Positions 19,179 to 27,039 are shown, counted from the stretch's first letter. The stretch is DNA of 33,652 bases from Clostridiales bacterium (GCA_012520515.1 JAAYOD010000037.1:1-33652), one strand, 5' to 3'. Notes: generated from the letters alone by a model not told the origin. A program made the numbers and translations.

Positions 19179-19965
19179 CATTGCCTCCAGCATCGCTTGC
19201 GCTGTCCCGTCTATCTTCCAGCTCCAAAATAGTCTTAATCTTTTCCCTGTCCATGCCCGTCGCTGTATAAAATGTTTCGTCTAAACTATCTTGATTTGCC
19301 TTGTTGGTGGCAAGTTCTATGATATCAAAAAGCTTGCCGTCATTAATAATGGCGACACGATGGCATAGTTTTTTGACAAGGTCTAGGTTATGGGAAGAAA
19401 AGAATACAGCATTGCCTTTAGCGGCGTGCGCTTGCATTTGCAAAACTATTTCTGCCATAGACTGCGGGTCAAGTCCTAGCATTGGCTCATCAAGCACCCA
19501 AAGTTTTGGCTGATGGACCAGAGCAGATATTAGGCAAATTTTTTGCTTCATACCATGAGAATAGCTTTTAATTTGCTTATCAACTGCAAACCTTAGATTG
19601 AATACATCTAAATAATAATCTAGCATTTTTTCTCTTTGCTCTTGACTTACTCTATAAATGTCAGCAACATAATTTACATACTCTCTACCCGTTAGTTTAT
19701 CAAGCACAGAGTGATTATCTGGCACATATCCCATATTGAGTTTGGCTTTAATAGGCTCTTGTTTAAGGTCATAACCGCATATAGATATTTTTCCTTCGTC
19801 ATATGGCAAAATACCTGCCAAACATTTTATAGTAGTGGATTTTCCTGCGCCATTTTTGCCCAAGAATCCAAAAATTTCTCCTGATTTTACTTCTAATGAT
19901 ATATCGTTTACCGAATATTTATCTGTATTCGGATATTTCTTTTTCAAATTTTTTATTACTAGCAT
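19171..19965 (-). CDS. ABC transporter ATP-binding protein (ABC-2 exporter type)
   Basis: ATPase partner of the permease encoded next. Counting from the chosen start, Walker A is GKNGAGKST near residue 40, the signature is SHGMK near 135 (SYSHGMKQK, a common variant of LSGGQ in exporters), Walker B is WVLDEP followed by the D-loop LGLDP, and the switch histidine is in SSHNLDLV. About 264 residues. In frame, the coding sequence could begin at 20037, but the 24 extra residues match nothing in the family. The ATG at 19965 (MLVIKNLKKKYP) has CAGGAG 8 bases upstream and gives the family-typical N-terminus. The C-terminal 40 residues are a charged tail. It overlaps the permease start, indicating coupled translation. 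Confidence 0.9.
   Translation of the reverse strand: MLVIKNLKKKYPNTDKYSVNDISLEVKSGEIFGFLGKNGAGKSTTIKCLAGILPYDEGKISICGYDLKQEPIKAKLNMGYVPDNHSVLDKLTGREYVNYVADIYRVSQEQREKMLDYYLDVFNLRFAVDKQIKSYSHGMKQKICLISALVHQPKLWVLDEPMLGLDPQSMAEIVLQMQAHAAKGNAVFFSSHNLDLVKKLCHRVAIINDGKLFDIIELATNKANQDSLDETFYTATGMDREKIKTILELEDRRDSASDAGGNDE
19184..19188 (-). promoter_or_regulatory. Ribosome binding site that decides the permease start
   Basis: GGAGG on the minus strand, 5 bases before the ATG at 19178 and only 2 before the ATG at 19181. The upstream ATG at 19193 overlaps sequence without any match. The site lies within the 3' end of the ATPase gene. Confidence 0.75.
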
Positions 19966-19973
19966 AATTTTTT

Positions 19974-19979
19974 CTCCTG
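19974..19979 (-). promoter_or_regulatory. Ribosome binding site that decides the ABC ATPase start
   Basis: CAGGAG on the minus strand, 8 bases before the ATG at 19965. No comparable match precedes the in-frame start at 20037. Confidence 0.8.
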
Positions 19980-20002
19980 ATTTTGAAACATTGTAAAAAA
20001 TC

Positions 20003-20020
20003 TTCGCCAACTTTTGCGAA
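20003..20020 (-). terminator. Weak hairpin with U-run between small membrane gene and ABC ATPase
   Basis: On the minus strand TTCGC (20020-20016) pairs with GCGAA (20007-20003) around an 8-base loop, followed by GATTTTTTAC. It lies between the stop of the 145-residue membrane protein and the ATPase start. The stem is only 5 bp, so it may be a partial terminator that lowers expression of the ABC genes relative to the first gene, or it may be chance. Confidence 0.35.
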
Positions 20021-20051
20021 AATAATGTGAATTGCAAAAATAAGTAAAATT

Positions 20052-20489
20052 CTATTGTAACATAGCCAAATTGGGCTTTTTAAAGACCGAAATAAGTGAT
20101 TTTGTCTTCTCAATAAATAATTCTACCATTGTAGTCTTGCTTTTTTTAAGCATGGTGATATTTACAAGGAAAAACTTAAATAGAACTATAATCATTTCAG
20201 CAAATTCCAAGCAAATAGCATTTACAAGGGGGAATATATGATTTTGCTGATATTCGCTAATGTAAATACTGCCTTCTTTGCCAAAAATAAAAGCAATACC
20301 TAAAACTAAGGATAAAACGACGGCAACGGAAGAAAAAATTCCGCCCACCGTTCCCGCTATAAAAAATGCGGCTTTTTTCCAAACATATAGCAGGAATTTA
20401 CGGAAAATTACAATGCCCTGGACAGTAAGAAAAAATGTCCAGTTCATTACAACAATGCTTAATATTTGCACTATAAAACCGTAAATCAA
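20052..20489 (-). CDS. Small membrane protein of unknown function, TTG start
   Basis: 145 residues, not recognised. Three or four hydrophobic stretches (about residues 1-30, 40-70 and 85-115) and a basic, helical C-terminus (TKSLISVFKKPNLAMLQ) suggest an integral membrane protein with a cytoplasmic tail. The start codon is TTG at 20489, supported by AAGGAG 6 bases upstream. An ATG 15 codons downstream, in VVMNWTFF, has no equivalent site. It is the first gene after a perfect promoter and is followed after 86 bases by the ABC ATPase, so it may be an accessory subunit or regulator of that transporter; this is inferred from position only. Confidence 0.7.
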   Translation of the reverse strand: MIYGFIVQILSIVVMNWTFFLTVQGIVIFRKFLLYVWKKAAFFIAGTVGGIFSSVAVVLSLVLGIAFIFGKEGSIYISEYQQNHIFPLVNAICLEFAEMIIVLFKFFLVNITMLKKSKTTMVELFIEKTKSLISVFKKPNLAMLQ

Positions 20490-20504
20490 GTTAAGCTCCT
20501 TAAC
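20490..20504 (-). promoter_or_regulatory. Shine-Dalgarno inside a perfect inverted repeat
   Basis: GTTAAGGAGCTTAAC on the minus strand: 6-bp arms GTTAAG/CTTAAC around GAG. It contains the AAGGAG that serves the TTG start at 20489. In RNA the arms could close over part of the ribosome binding site; in DNA the repeat could be a protein site. Confidence 0.6.
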
Positions 20505-20519
20505 TTTTATTTGTTATAT

Positions 20520-20548
20520 ATTATATAACTTAAGAGTTTATATGTCAA
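20520..20548 (-). promoter_or_regulatory. Consensus sigma-A promoter of the ABC operon
   Basis: TTGACA (20548-20543), a 17-base spacer and TATAAT (20525-20520) on the minus strand, both hexamers perfect. The predicted start near 20513 gives a leader of about 24 bases before the TTG start codon. Confidence 0.88.
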
Positions 20549-20573
20549 ATAGATTGCAATACTTACAAAAGCA

Positions 20574-20583
20574 GCTAGCTAGC
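20574..20583. promoter_or_regulatory. Palindrome midway between two divergent promoters
   Basis: GCTAGCTAGC is a perfect 10-bp palindrome that lies 25 bases from the -35 of the minus-strand promoter and 19 from that of the plus-strand promoter. A second perfect palindrome, ATTGCAAT, is at 20553-20560. A shared operator for the divergent pair is possible but is inference. Confidence 0.35.
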
Positions 20584-20602
20584 AGGTAATATCTAAATAT
20601 TG

Positions 20603-20631
20603 TTGCATTAATTCTGACTGCAAAGTATAAT
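20603..20631 (+). promoter_or_regulatory. Promoter of the plus-strand membrane protein
   Basis: TTGCAT (20603-20608), a 17-base spacer and a perfect TATAAT (20626-20631). The predicted start, near 20638, falls on the first base of the AAGGGGG ribosome binding site, so the leader would be only about 10 bases. The hexamer overlaps an in-frame ATG at 20630, which therefore cannot be the translation start. Confidence 0.78.
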
Positions 20632-20637
20632 GATTTT

Positions 20638-20644
20638 AAGGGGG
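20638..20644 (+). promoter_or_regulatory. Ribosome binding site that decides the start of the plus-strand gene
   Basis: AAGGGGG, 3 bases before the ATG at 20648. It is downstream of the in-frame ATG at 20630, which sits inside the -10 element and has no site of its own. Confidence 0.7.
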
Positions 20645-20647
20645 ACT

Positions 20648-21232
20648 ATGTATACGACAAATAACCCTAGCGGTAAAAACCCTGCTAAAGCAAGGCTGAT
20701 TCTATCTGGCATTTTGGACCTTGCGCTTGCCATATTTTTTTCCATGCTTATAGTCTTTACACTGCTCTATATTCTTTGCCCAATTTTGAATATTACGCCC
20801 AAGTTTTTACAAAGCTATAACAACAATTACGATATGGTAATCGCTACCTTTTTTGGCGGAATGAAAGGGCTTACCACGCTTATATTATTTGGTGTGGCAT
20901 TTGTATTTATGATAGGGTTTATGTGTAGTTTTCCCTATATAAAATCTTGTTTTTTTCTAGCAAGAGCCAATTTATCAAAAGCAAAAGAAAAAACAAAAAC
21001 CTTAACGCTAAATGGAATAGTTCAAATTATAGTTGGCGTAATTTCTTTTGGATTGGCAGTTTTTACCATTATTAAATTTAGCTCTTTAAATACCGCAAAA
21101 TCCACAATAATTATGGGCATAATTGTAGGTGTTTTATTTATATTTAACGGCAGTATAAAAACATCTTGCGCACAGCTTATAAAAAATGAAATAGTAAAAA
21201 TAACAAACCCTACTTATACAAAATACCCCTAA
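20648..21232 (+). CDS. Four-helix membrane protein of unknown function
   Basis: 194 residues, not recognised. A short polar N-terminus (MYTTNNPSGKNPAKAR) precedes a long hydrophobic segment, and four helices can be seen at about residues 17-45, 75-100, 120-145 and 153-172. Two similar halves each have a hydrophobic segment beginning with a basic-Leu-x-x-x-Gly-Ile pattern (ARLILSGILDLALAI and TLTLNGIVQIIVGVI), hinting at an internal duplication. It is the only plus-strand gene here, divergent from the ABC operon and convergent with the amylase gene. The first in-frame ATG at 20630 is excluded because it lies in the promoter. Confidence 0.75.
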   Translation: MYTTNNPSGKNPAKARLILSGILDLALAIFFSMLIVFTLLYILCPILNITPKFLQSYNNNYDMVIATFFGGMKGLTTLILFGVAFVFMIGFMCSFPYIKSCFFLARANLSKAKEKTKTLTLNGIVQIIVGVISFGLAVFTIIKFSSLNTAKSTIIMGIIVGVLFIFNGSIKTSCAQLIKNEIVKITNPTYTKYP

Positions 21233-21238
21233 CAAAAA

Positions 21239-21255
21239 AGGCGTGTTTAACGCCT
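21239..21255 (-). terminator. Terminator of the ispE-glycogen operon, shared with the convergent gene
   Basis: AGGCGT and ACGCCT form a 6-bp stem with a 5-base loop. On the minus strand the stem runs straight into TTTTTTG, a proper U-run, so it should end the amylase transcript. On the plus strand it is followed by AGTTTG and is preceded by A residues, so it can also help end the convergent membrane-protein gene. Confidence 0.8.
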
Positions 21256-21316
21256 AGTTTGTATCTCTGGATACTATTATTATCATTAAGGGTGTTTGTT
21301 TTAATATGCTATAATT

Positions 21317-23149
21317 TCAAGGCGTTTCAGTTACTAAAAATTCATATTGGCCAAGACTAGACACCACTTTTTTAGAAAACATATCATAATAATTTTGGTC
21401 CAAAGGCTTTTCTTGACCTGCGTTTACTATAAGCATAAGTCCTTGACGGTCTATGCAAATCATATTGTCTAATGTAGTAATCTGTATATCTCCGATAAAG
21501 TTTTGGCGATAACTTTTGCGTAAATTTCCCATAAACTTATAGTGATTTAATAAGTCATTATCTATATTATCCCAAGGGAAAGGACGGCGGTTTATCGGGT
21601 CTTCAAAGCCTTGCATGCCCACTTCGTCGCCATAATATAGGCTAGGCACACCTGGCAAAAAATATTGTAATAGGCTTGCAATCTTTAATCTCTTCTTTGC
21701 CAAACTATACTCATCATCACTTAAGCGGTAATTTAACCTATATTCTTTACTAGTATTAGCTACATTTACATCAGCTAGAGCATTTATTGCACGGAATGTG
21801 TCATGGCTGTCTATAAGGCTTAGCGATGCATCTAAGCTTTGTTTTGGATAATTTTCAATAATGGTCATAACCTTTACAATAAAGTCCTTAGCGTCATTGT
21901 TAAGCACATAGCCTAAGATTGCTTCTTTAAAGATATAGTTCATTACGCCATCTAGCTGATTGCCATGAAAATACTTCCTTTCTTCGCCGTAAGAGTGCTT
22001 AGTGCTAGCGTCCTCCCAAACTTCGCCTATTACCACAGAATCATTATCATTTTTCTTAATACAACTATATATCTTTTCTAAAAATTCACTAGTTAGCTCA
22101 TCTACTACATCTAATCGCCAACCCTTTATGCCAAAGCTTTGCCATTTATTAATGATGCCTTTTTCTCCAACAATAAGCTCATGGTAGCCTTTTGCCGTTC
22201 TTTTAACAGTAGGAACTACAGTAATCCCCCACCAGCTCATATATTCATGAGGATAATTAATAAAAGTGTACCAATCATAATAAGGACTGTCTTTGGACTG
22301 ATAAGCTCCTATGCTGTCATAATGCCCAAACTTGTTAAAATAAATGCTATCAGCGCCAGTATGGTTAAATACTCCATCTAAAATAATGCTGATTCCCTTT
22401 CCTTTAGCGCTATCAATTAAGTTTTTAAAATCCTTTTCGCTACCTAGCATTCTGTCAATTTTGGTGTAATCTGCAGTGTCATAGCGATGGTTGCTACTGC
22501 TTTCAAAAATAGGTGACAAATAAATGCATGTGACACCTAAGTCTTTAAGATAGTCCAGTTTGCTTTCAATTCCTTTTAGATTCCCGCCATAAAAATCATT
22601 GGCTCTATAAACGCCGTCACTATCTACAATAGTAACTTCTTGATGCCACTCTTTATGCACTCCATGCTTAGACACAGAGCTAGGGCCTTTCTTGCAAAAT
22701 CTGTCTGCAAAAATATGATAAACTACTCCGCCTTTTATTTCGTCTGGCGTTTTATAATCTTTATTGTAAACAGAGAGTTGCCACTCTGGCATCCAGTCTT
22801 TTATTATTGCTTGACTATTTGTATCTTTGCCCACAAATAAGATATGATTGCCTTGCACTATCTCAAAGCGATAAAAATATGTTCCTGCCTGCTGTAAAGA
22901 AATATGCCCTGAAAAATTGTCGTAGTCATTTATGGTATTATCATACTTAAGCTCTATTCTCTCAAAGAAAAATGAGCTTCGTATAATTATAAATACTTTT
23001 TGCGCTTTTACATCGCTCCTGACAGGAAACAAAATATCTAACCTTTGGCCAGTAGCTACCGCGCCAAAGGGTGTTTTGTATTGCTCAATTAAGGGATTAA
23101 ATAGCAGTGTCTCGTTATACCTTTGTAAGGTTCCAAATGCGCGTTGCAT
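21317..23149 (-). CDS. Cytoplasmic GH13 alpha-amylase / neopullulanase-like glycosidase
   Basis: Hydrolyses alpha-1,4 (possibly also alpha-1,6) bonds in maltodextrin or glycogen. About 610 residues with no signal peptide. An N-terminal beta-sandwich (about 1-130) resembles the CBM34-type domain of neopullulanase and cyclomaltodextrinase. The GH13 barrel begins at GGVVYHIFADRFC, a motif typical of that group. Catalytic residues are visible: nucleophile Asp near 347 (GWRLDVVDE), acid/base Glu near 376 (VIGEVWED) and Asp near 450 (DSHDTFRA). In frame the coding sequence opens at a TTG (23194) without a ribosome binding site. The ATG at 23149 has GGAGG just upstream and is chosen, overlapping glgP by 35 bases. 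As the last gene of the glycogen operon, without glgX or pulA nearby, it probably serves glycogen turnover. The exact subfamily is uncertain. Confidence 0.88.
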   Translation of the reverse strand: MQRAFGTLQRYNETLLFNPLIEQYKTPFGAVATGQRLDILFPVRSDVKAQKVFIIIRSSFFFERIELKYDNTINDYDNFSGHISLQQAGTYFYRFEIVQGNHILFVGKDTNSQAIIKDWMPEWQLSVYNKDYKTPDEIKGGVVYHIFADRFCKKGPSSVSKHGVHKEWHQEVTIVDSDGVYRANDFYGGNLKGIESKLDYLKDLGVTCIYLSPIFESSSNHRYDTADYTKIDRMLGSEKDFKNLIDSAKGKGISIILDGVFNHTGADSIYFNKFGHYDSIGAYQSKDSPYYDWYTFINYPHEYMSWWGITVVPTVKRTAKGYHELIVGEKGIINKWQSFGIKGWRLDVVDELTSEFLEKIYSCIKKNDNDSVVIGEVWEDASTKHSYGEERKYFHGNQLDGVMNYIFKEAILGYVLNNDAKDFIVKVMTIIENYPKQSLDASLSLIDSHDTFRAINALADVNVANTSKEYRLNYRLSDDEYSLAKKRLKIASLLQYFLPGVPSLYYGDEVGMQGFEDPINRRPFPWDNIDNDLLNHYKFMGNLRKSYRQNFIGDIQITTLDNMICIDRQGLMLIVNAGQEKPLDQNYYDMFSKKVVSSLGQYEFLVTETP

Positions 23150-25532
23150 ACTCCTCCACACTTCTATCCGATGAGAAAAATCCAGCTTTAGCAATGTTTA
23201 CCATACTCATCTTGCCCCAGCGATACTTGTCAAGATAGGCATTATTAAGTTCGTTGTGCGCATCTACATAGCTAGCAAAATCTGCAAGCGCCATATATGG
23301 GTCGCCTATTCCGCCTTTACCTATGGTCAAATTGTCGGCAAGTTCGATAAACTTCTCATTGCCTACACCGTTGCGCAACATATCAATAATTCTCTTAATG
23401 CGATAATCTTGATTGTAGTATGTCGTGGCATGATATCCTTCTTCATAAAGCTTTGCCACTTCGTTGGAACGCATTCCAAAGATAAAAATGTTTTCGTCGC
23501 CTACTCTTTCGTGTATTTCCACATTGGCCCCATCCATAGTTCCTATGGTAATCGCGCCATTTATCATAAACTTCATATTGCCTGTGCCGCTGGCTTCTTT
23601 ACCCGCAACGCTAATTTGCTCACTAACATCGCTAGCAGGCATAATGATTTCTGCAAGTGACACTCTGTAATTTTCCAAGAACACCACTTTAATTTTGTCT
23701 TTGATGTCTTTATCATTATTTATAAGGTCAGCAAGCGCGCAAATAAGCTTTATTATTTGTTTTGCCATGTAATAACTGCTTGCCGCTTTTGCTCCAAAAA
23801 TAAAAGTGCGTGGCACAATATCTAGGTCTGGATTTTCCTTTAACCTTAGGTACAAGTCCATAATATGCAAGCAATTTAAGTGCTGGCGTTTATACTCATG
23901 CAAACGCTTAACTTGCACATCAAATATGCTATCAGGATTTACATCTATATTGTTATGCTCCTTAATATACTTGGCAAGTTTTACTTTGTTTTCTCTCTTT
24001 ATTGCAAAAAGTTCATCAATAGCTTTGCTGTTGTTTTGATACTTTAACAACTTTTCTAAATGCTTTGCATCTCTTATCCACTCATCACCTATTCTCTTAT
24101 TTAAGAACTCTGTCAACTTTGGATTGGCTTCGCAAACCCATCTTCTATGAGTTATGCCATTGGTGACATTAGTAAACTTGTCAGGCTCCATATAATAATA
24201 GTCTGCAAAGATAGTTTCTTTAAGTATGTTGCTATGCAGTGCGCTCACGCCGTTTATGGTATGGCTTGCCGCTAAGCAAAGATTTGCCATCTTTATATGC
24301 CCGTCGCTCATTATGGCATTTTGCGCTATCTTGTCCCATTGATTTGGGTAGCATTTCCAAAGCTCAGCGCAATAGCGTTGATTAATTTCGCGTACAATTT
24401 GATAAATACGCGGCAATAGTGATTGGAATAAATCTTGAGGCCAAGTCTCCAAAGCTTCTTGCATAACTGTATGATTGGTGTAAGAAATAGTATCACAAAT
24501 AACTGCCCATGCGCTGTCCCAGTCATATCCGTATTCGTCCAGCAATATTCTCATAAGCTCTGGGATACAAAGGGTAGGATGAGTATCATTAATATGGATA
24601 GCAACTTTCTCACTAAAGTTTTCCAATGACGGATTGTACTTTAAGTGCTTTTTAATAATACTTTGAATGCTTGCGCTCACAAAGAAATATTGTTGGCGCA
24701 AACGCAAAGATTTGCCTTCATAATGATTATCGGCAGGATAAAGCACCTTACTAATAGCTTCTGCCATTGCTCTAGCTTCAATTGCTTTTACATACTCTCC
24801 CCTAGAAAATAGGTTCATATCAAAGCCCATAGGCGCTCTTGCGCTCCAAAGCCTTAGGGTGTTGACAGCATTACTTTCAAATCCCGTTACATTCATATCG
24901 TACGGGACAGCCACAATAGTCGTTGCGCCTTTATGCTCTACTTGCAGTTTTCCGTCTGTCCAGTTTTCTTCAACATAACCACCGAATTTTACTTCAAAGG
25001 TGTCTTCTTCTCTTGGATTTAGCCACACATCGCCATTGGTAAGCCAGTTATCAGGCAACTCCATTTGCCAGCCGTCCACAATCTTTTGCTTAAAAATACC
25101 ATAGTCATAGCGAATGCTAAAACCGCCTGCAGCATAACCTTGTGATGTCAAACTGTCCATATAAGCGGCTGCCAGTCTTCCAAGTCCGCCATTGCCAAGC
25201 CCTGCGTCAGGCTCAATCTCTATAAGCTCTTCTATATCAAAGCCAAGTTCGCTAACAGCTTTGGTTGCAACATCTAATATGCCGCAATTATATAAGTGGT
25301 TTCTAAGTGAGCGCCCTAGCAAAAACTCCATAGACATATAATAAACTTGTTTTATGCCCTCAGCTCTCACTTGCTTTTTGAAAGTTACTCTTTTTTCTGT
25401 TATTAAATCTTTTACTACCAAGCATAGCGCTCGATACATTACTTGTTTACTTGCTTCCTCATAATTAACTCCAAACATTTTGGCTAGTTTTCTTTCAACC
25501 AGCGCTTTAAACTCTTTGTTGCTAATATTCAT
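23115..25532 (-). CDS. glgP: Glycogen/maltodextrin phosphorylase
   Basis: Releases glucose-1-phosphate from the non-reducing ends of glycogen using inorganic phosphate and pyridoxal phosphate. 805 residues, the usual length. Family hallmarks are YYMSMEFLLGRSL near residue 70, EPDAGLGNGGLGRLAA near 120, and the cofactor region EASGTGNMKFMINGA with the PLP-binding lysine near 654, followed by GTMDGANVEI. The ATG at 25532 has AAGGAG 6 bases upstream and begins 22 bases after glgA. No regulatory phosphorylation extension is present, as expected for bacteria. In the operon it provides the breakdown arm, and its product can be reused by the GlgC reaction. Confidence 0.96.
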   Translation of the reverse strand: MNISNKEFKALVERKLAKMFGVNYEEASKQVMYRALCLVVKDLITEKRVTFKKQVRAEGIKQVYYMSMEFLLGRSLRNHLYNCGILDVATKAVSELGFDIEELIEIEPDAGLGNGGLGRLAAAYMDSLTSQGYAAGGFSIRYDYGIFKQKIVDGWQMELPDNWLTNGDVWLNPREEDTFEVKFGGYVEENWTDGKLQVEHKGATTIVAVPYDMNVTGFESNAVNTLRLWSARAPMGFDMNLFSRGEYVKAIEARAMAEAISKVLYPADNHYEGKSLRLRQQYFFVSASIQSIIKKHLKYNPSLENFSEKVAIHINDTHPTLCIPELMRILLDEYGYDWDSAWAVICDTISYTNHTVMQEALETWPQDLFQSLLPRIYQIVREINQRYCAELWKCYPNQWDKIAQNAIMSDGHIKMANLCLAASHTINGVSALHSNILKETIFADYYYMEPDKFTNVTNGITHRRWVCEANPKLTEFLNKRIGDEWIRDAKHLEKLLKYQNNSKAIDELFAIKRENKVKLAKYIKEHNNIDVNPDSIFDVQVKRLHEYKRQHLNCLHIMDLYLRLKENPDLDIVPRTFIFGAKAASSYYMAKQIIKLICALADLINNDKDIKDKIKVVFLENYRVSLAEIIMPASDVSEQISVAGKEASGTGNMKFMINGAITIGTMDGANVEIHERVGDENIFIFGMRSNEVAKLYEEGYHATTYYNQDYRIKRIIDMLRNGVGNEKFIELADNLTIGKGGIGDPYMALADFASYVDAHNELNNAYLDKYRWGKMSMVNIAKAGFFSSDRSVEEYATRIWNLTKV
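23153..23157 (-). promoter_or_regulatory. Ribosome binding site that decides the amylase start
   Basis: GGAGG on the minus strand, 3 bases before the ATG at 23149, inside the end of glgP. The spacing is short, but no better site precedes any other start codon in this frame. Confidence 0.65.
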
Positions 25533-25554
25533 ATCCTTCTCCTTCGTGTATTGT

Positions 25555-26976
25555 TTATATTATGCTTTTGTATAATTCTATATATTCTTTTGCGCTCACC
25601 TTCCAACTATAATCGCCATTCATTGCATTTGACACAACTTGAGCCCACTTGTCCCCGTCATGATATGTAGCGATAGCTCTGCGTATAGCATCTAGCATAT
25701 CGTATGCGTTGTATGTCTTAAATGTAAATCCTCTTCCTGTGCCGTCTACGGGATTAAAGGCAGACACTGTATCGTTTAGTCCGCCTGTCTCTCTAACAAT
25801 AGGCACACTGCCATAACGCATAGCAATAATTTGGCTAAGTCCGCATGGCTCAAATTTGCTTGGCATTAAGAACATATCGCTGCCTGCATAAATTTTGCTG
25901 GCTATATCTTGACTAAAGTTTATAATAACGGCAAGCTTGTTGCTATAACGCTTTGCCATTTCTTGCAGAGCTACTTCATATTTCCAGTCGCCGGTGCCCA
26001 GTATTATCATCTGCAACTCCATATCAAGAATTTCTTCCAGCACTTCCATTATTAAATCTAACCCTTTTTGATTGGTAAGCCTAGTAACCATGCCAATAAC
26101 TGGCTTGTCTGCAACAGGTAGATTAACCATTTCTTGCAATCCTGTTTTGTTTGGCTTCTTTCTAGTGCCAACGGTATTTGCAGAAAACCTACTAAAGAGC
26201 GCCTTATCTTTCCATGGATTGTATAAGTCTGTATCAATGCCGTTTATAATGCCATGAATTTTGTAGCTTCTTTGGCGAAGAATGCTCTCTAGTCCATATG
26301 CATAGTATGGATTAAGAATTTCCTTAGCATAGGTTTTTGATACCGTCGTCACAGCGTTAGCCGCTTCAATTCCTGCCTTAAGCATATTGGCGTTGTTACC
26401 GTATTCTACAATGTTTCTATGGCTTTCTGGTATGCCAAAAACATCGGAAATACATACTTTGTCCATGCTGCCTTGGAACTCTATGTTATGAATGGTTATT
26501 ATGGTTTTTATATTGGCATATTTGGACTTTTCACGATAAAAAGCGTCTAGCATTACGGGAATTAGCCCTGTTTGCCAATCATTACAATGAATAACCGCTG
26601 GATAAAAATCTAATAGTGGCAACACTTCAAGCACTGCTTTTGAGAAGAAAGAAAATCTTTCTCCATCGTCATAGTGTCCATATACTCCAAATCTTTTGAA
26701 ATAATATTCATTATCTATAAAATAGAAGGTGACACCGTCATATATGCAAGAATATACACCCGCATATTGCTGTCTCCAACCTAATGTTACCACCTTGCTG
26801 CCAAGAAACTGCATTGTTTGGCGGTATGTATCCTTAATTGCGTCATATAGTGGCATAATTACCCTGACATCTTGCTTTTGTTTTACTAGCGCACGGGGTA
26901 GAGCCGCGCTAACATCGCCAAGTCCGCCTGTTCTCAAAAATGGGCCAGCTTCACTTGTAGCAAATAATACTTTCAT
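25555..26976 (-). CDS. glgA: Glycogen synthase (ADP-glucose type) with Arg at the conserved Lys15
   Basis: GT5 enzyme that adds glucose from ADP-glucose to growing alpha-1,4 chains. 473 residues, normal length, two Rossmann lobes. The N-terminal motif, usually KTGGL, reads RTGGLGDV, so residue 15 is Arg where E. coli GlgA has the nucleotide-sugar-binding Lys15. The C-terminal active-site region is intact (SKFEPCGLSQIIAMRYGSVP, then ETGGLNDTV). AAGGAGG lies 6 bases before the ATG at 26976. The 63 bases that separate it from glgD hold no terminator or convincing promoter, so it belongs to the same transcript. The Lys-to-Arg change is conservative in charge, and the enzyme is probably active. 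Confidence 0.95.
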   Translation of the reverse strand: MKVLFATSEAGPFLRTGGLGDVSAALPRALVKQKQDVRVIMPLYDAIKDTYRQTMQFLGSKVVTLGWRQQYAGVYSCIYDGVTFYFIDNEYYFKRFGVYGHYDDGERFSFFSKAVLEVLPLLDFYPAVIHCNDWQTGLIPVMLDAFYREKSKYANIKTIITIHNIEFQGSMDKVCISDVFGIPESHRNIVEYGNNANMLKAGIEAANAVTTVSKTYAKEILNPYYAYGLESILRQRSYKIHGIINGIDTDLYNPWKDKALFSRFSANTVGTRKKPNKTGLQEMVNLPVADKPVIGMVTRLTNQKGLDLIMEVLEEILDMELQMIILGTGDWKYEVALQEMAKRYSNKLAVIINFSQDIASKIYAGSDMFLMPSKFEPCGLSQIIAMRYGSVPIVRETGGLNDTVSAFNPVDGTGRGFTFKTYNAYDMLDAIRRAIATYHDGDKWAQVVSNAMNGDYSWKVSAKEYIELYKSII

Positions 26977-27039
26977 TTCTAACCTCCTTAGAAAAATTCT
27001 CCTAGTTCATTTTTTTGCGAAATCGCATCAAGTCAAAAC

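Noticed and set aside
19966-20037. A longer N-terminus for the ABC ATPase starting at 20037
   Set aside because: The 24 additional residues match nothing in the family, and a proper ribosome binding site precedes the ATG at 19965.
27010-27030. Small hairpin TGCG-ATTT-CGCA in the glgD-glgA gap as a terminator
   Set aside because: On the transcribed minus strand it is followed by A residues, not U, and the stem is only 4-5 bp, so it should not stop transcription into glgA.
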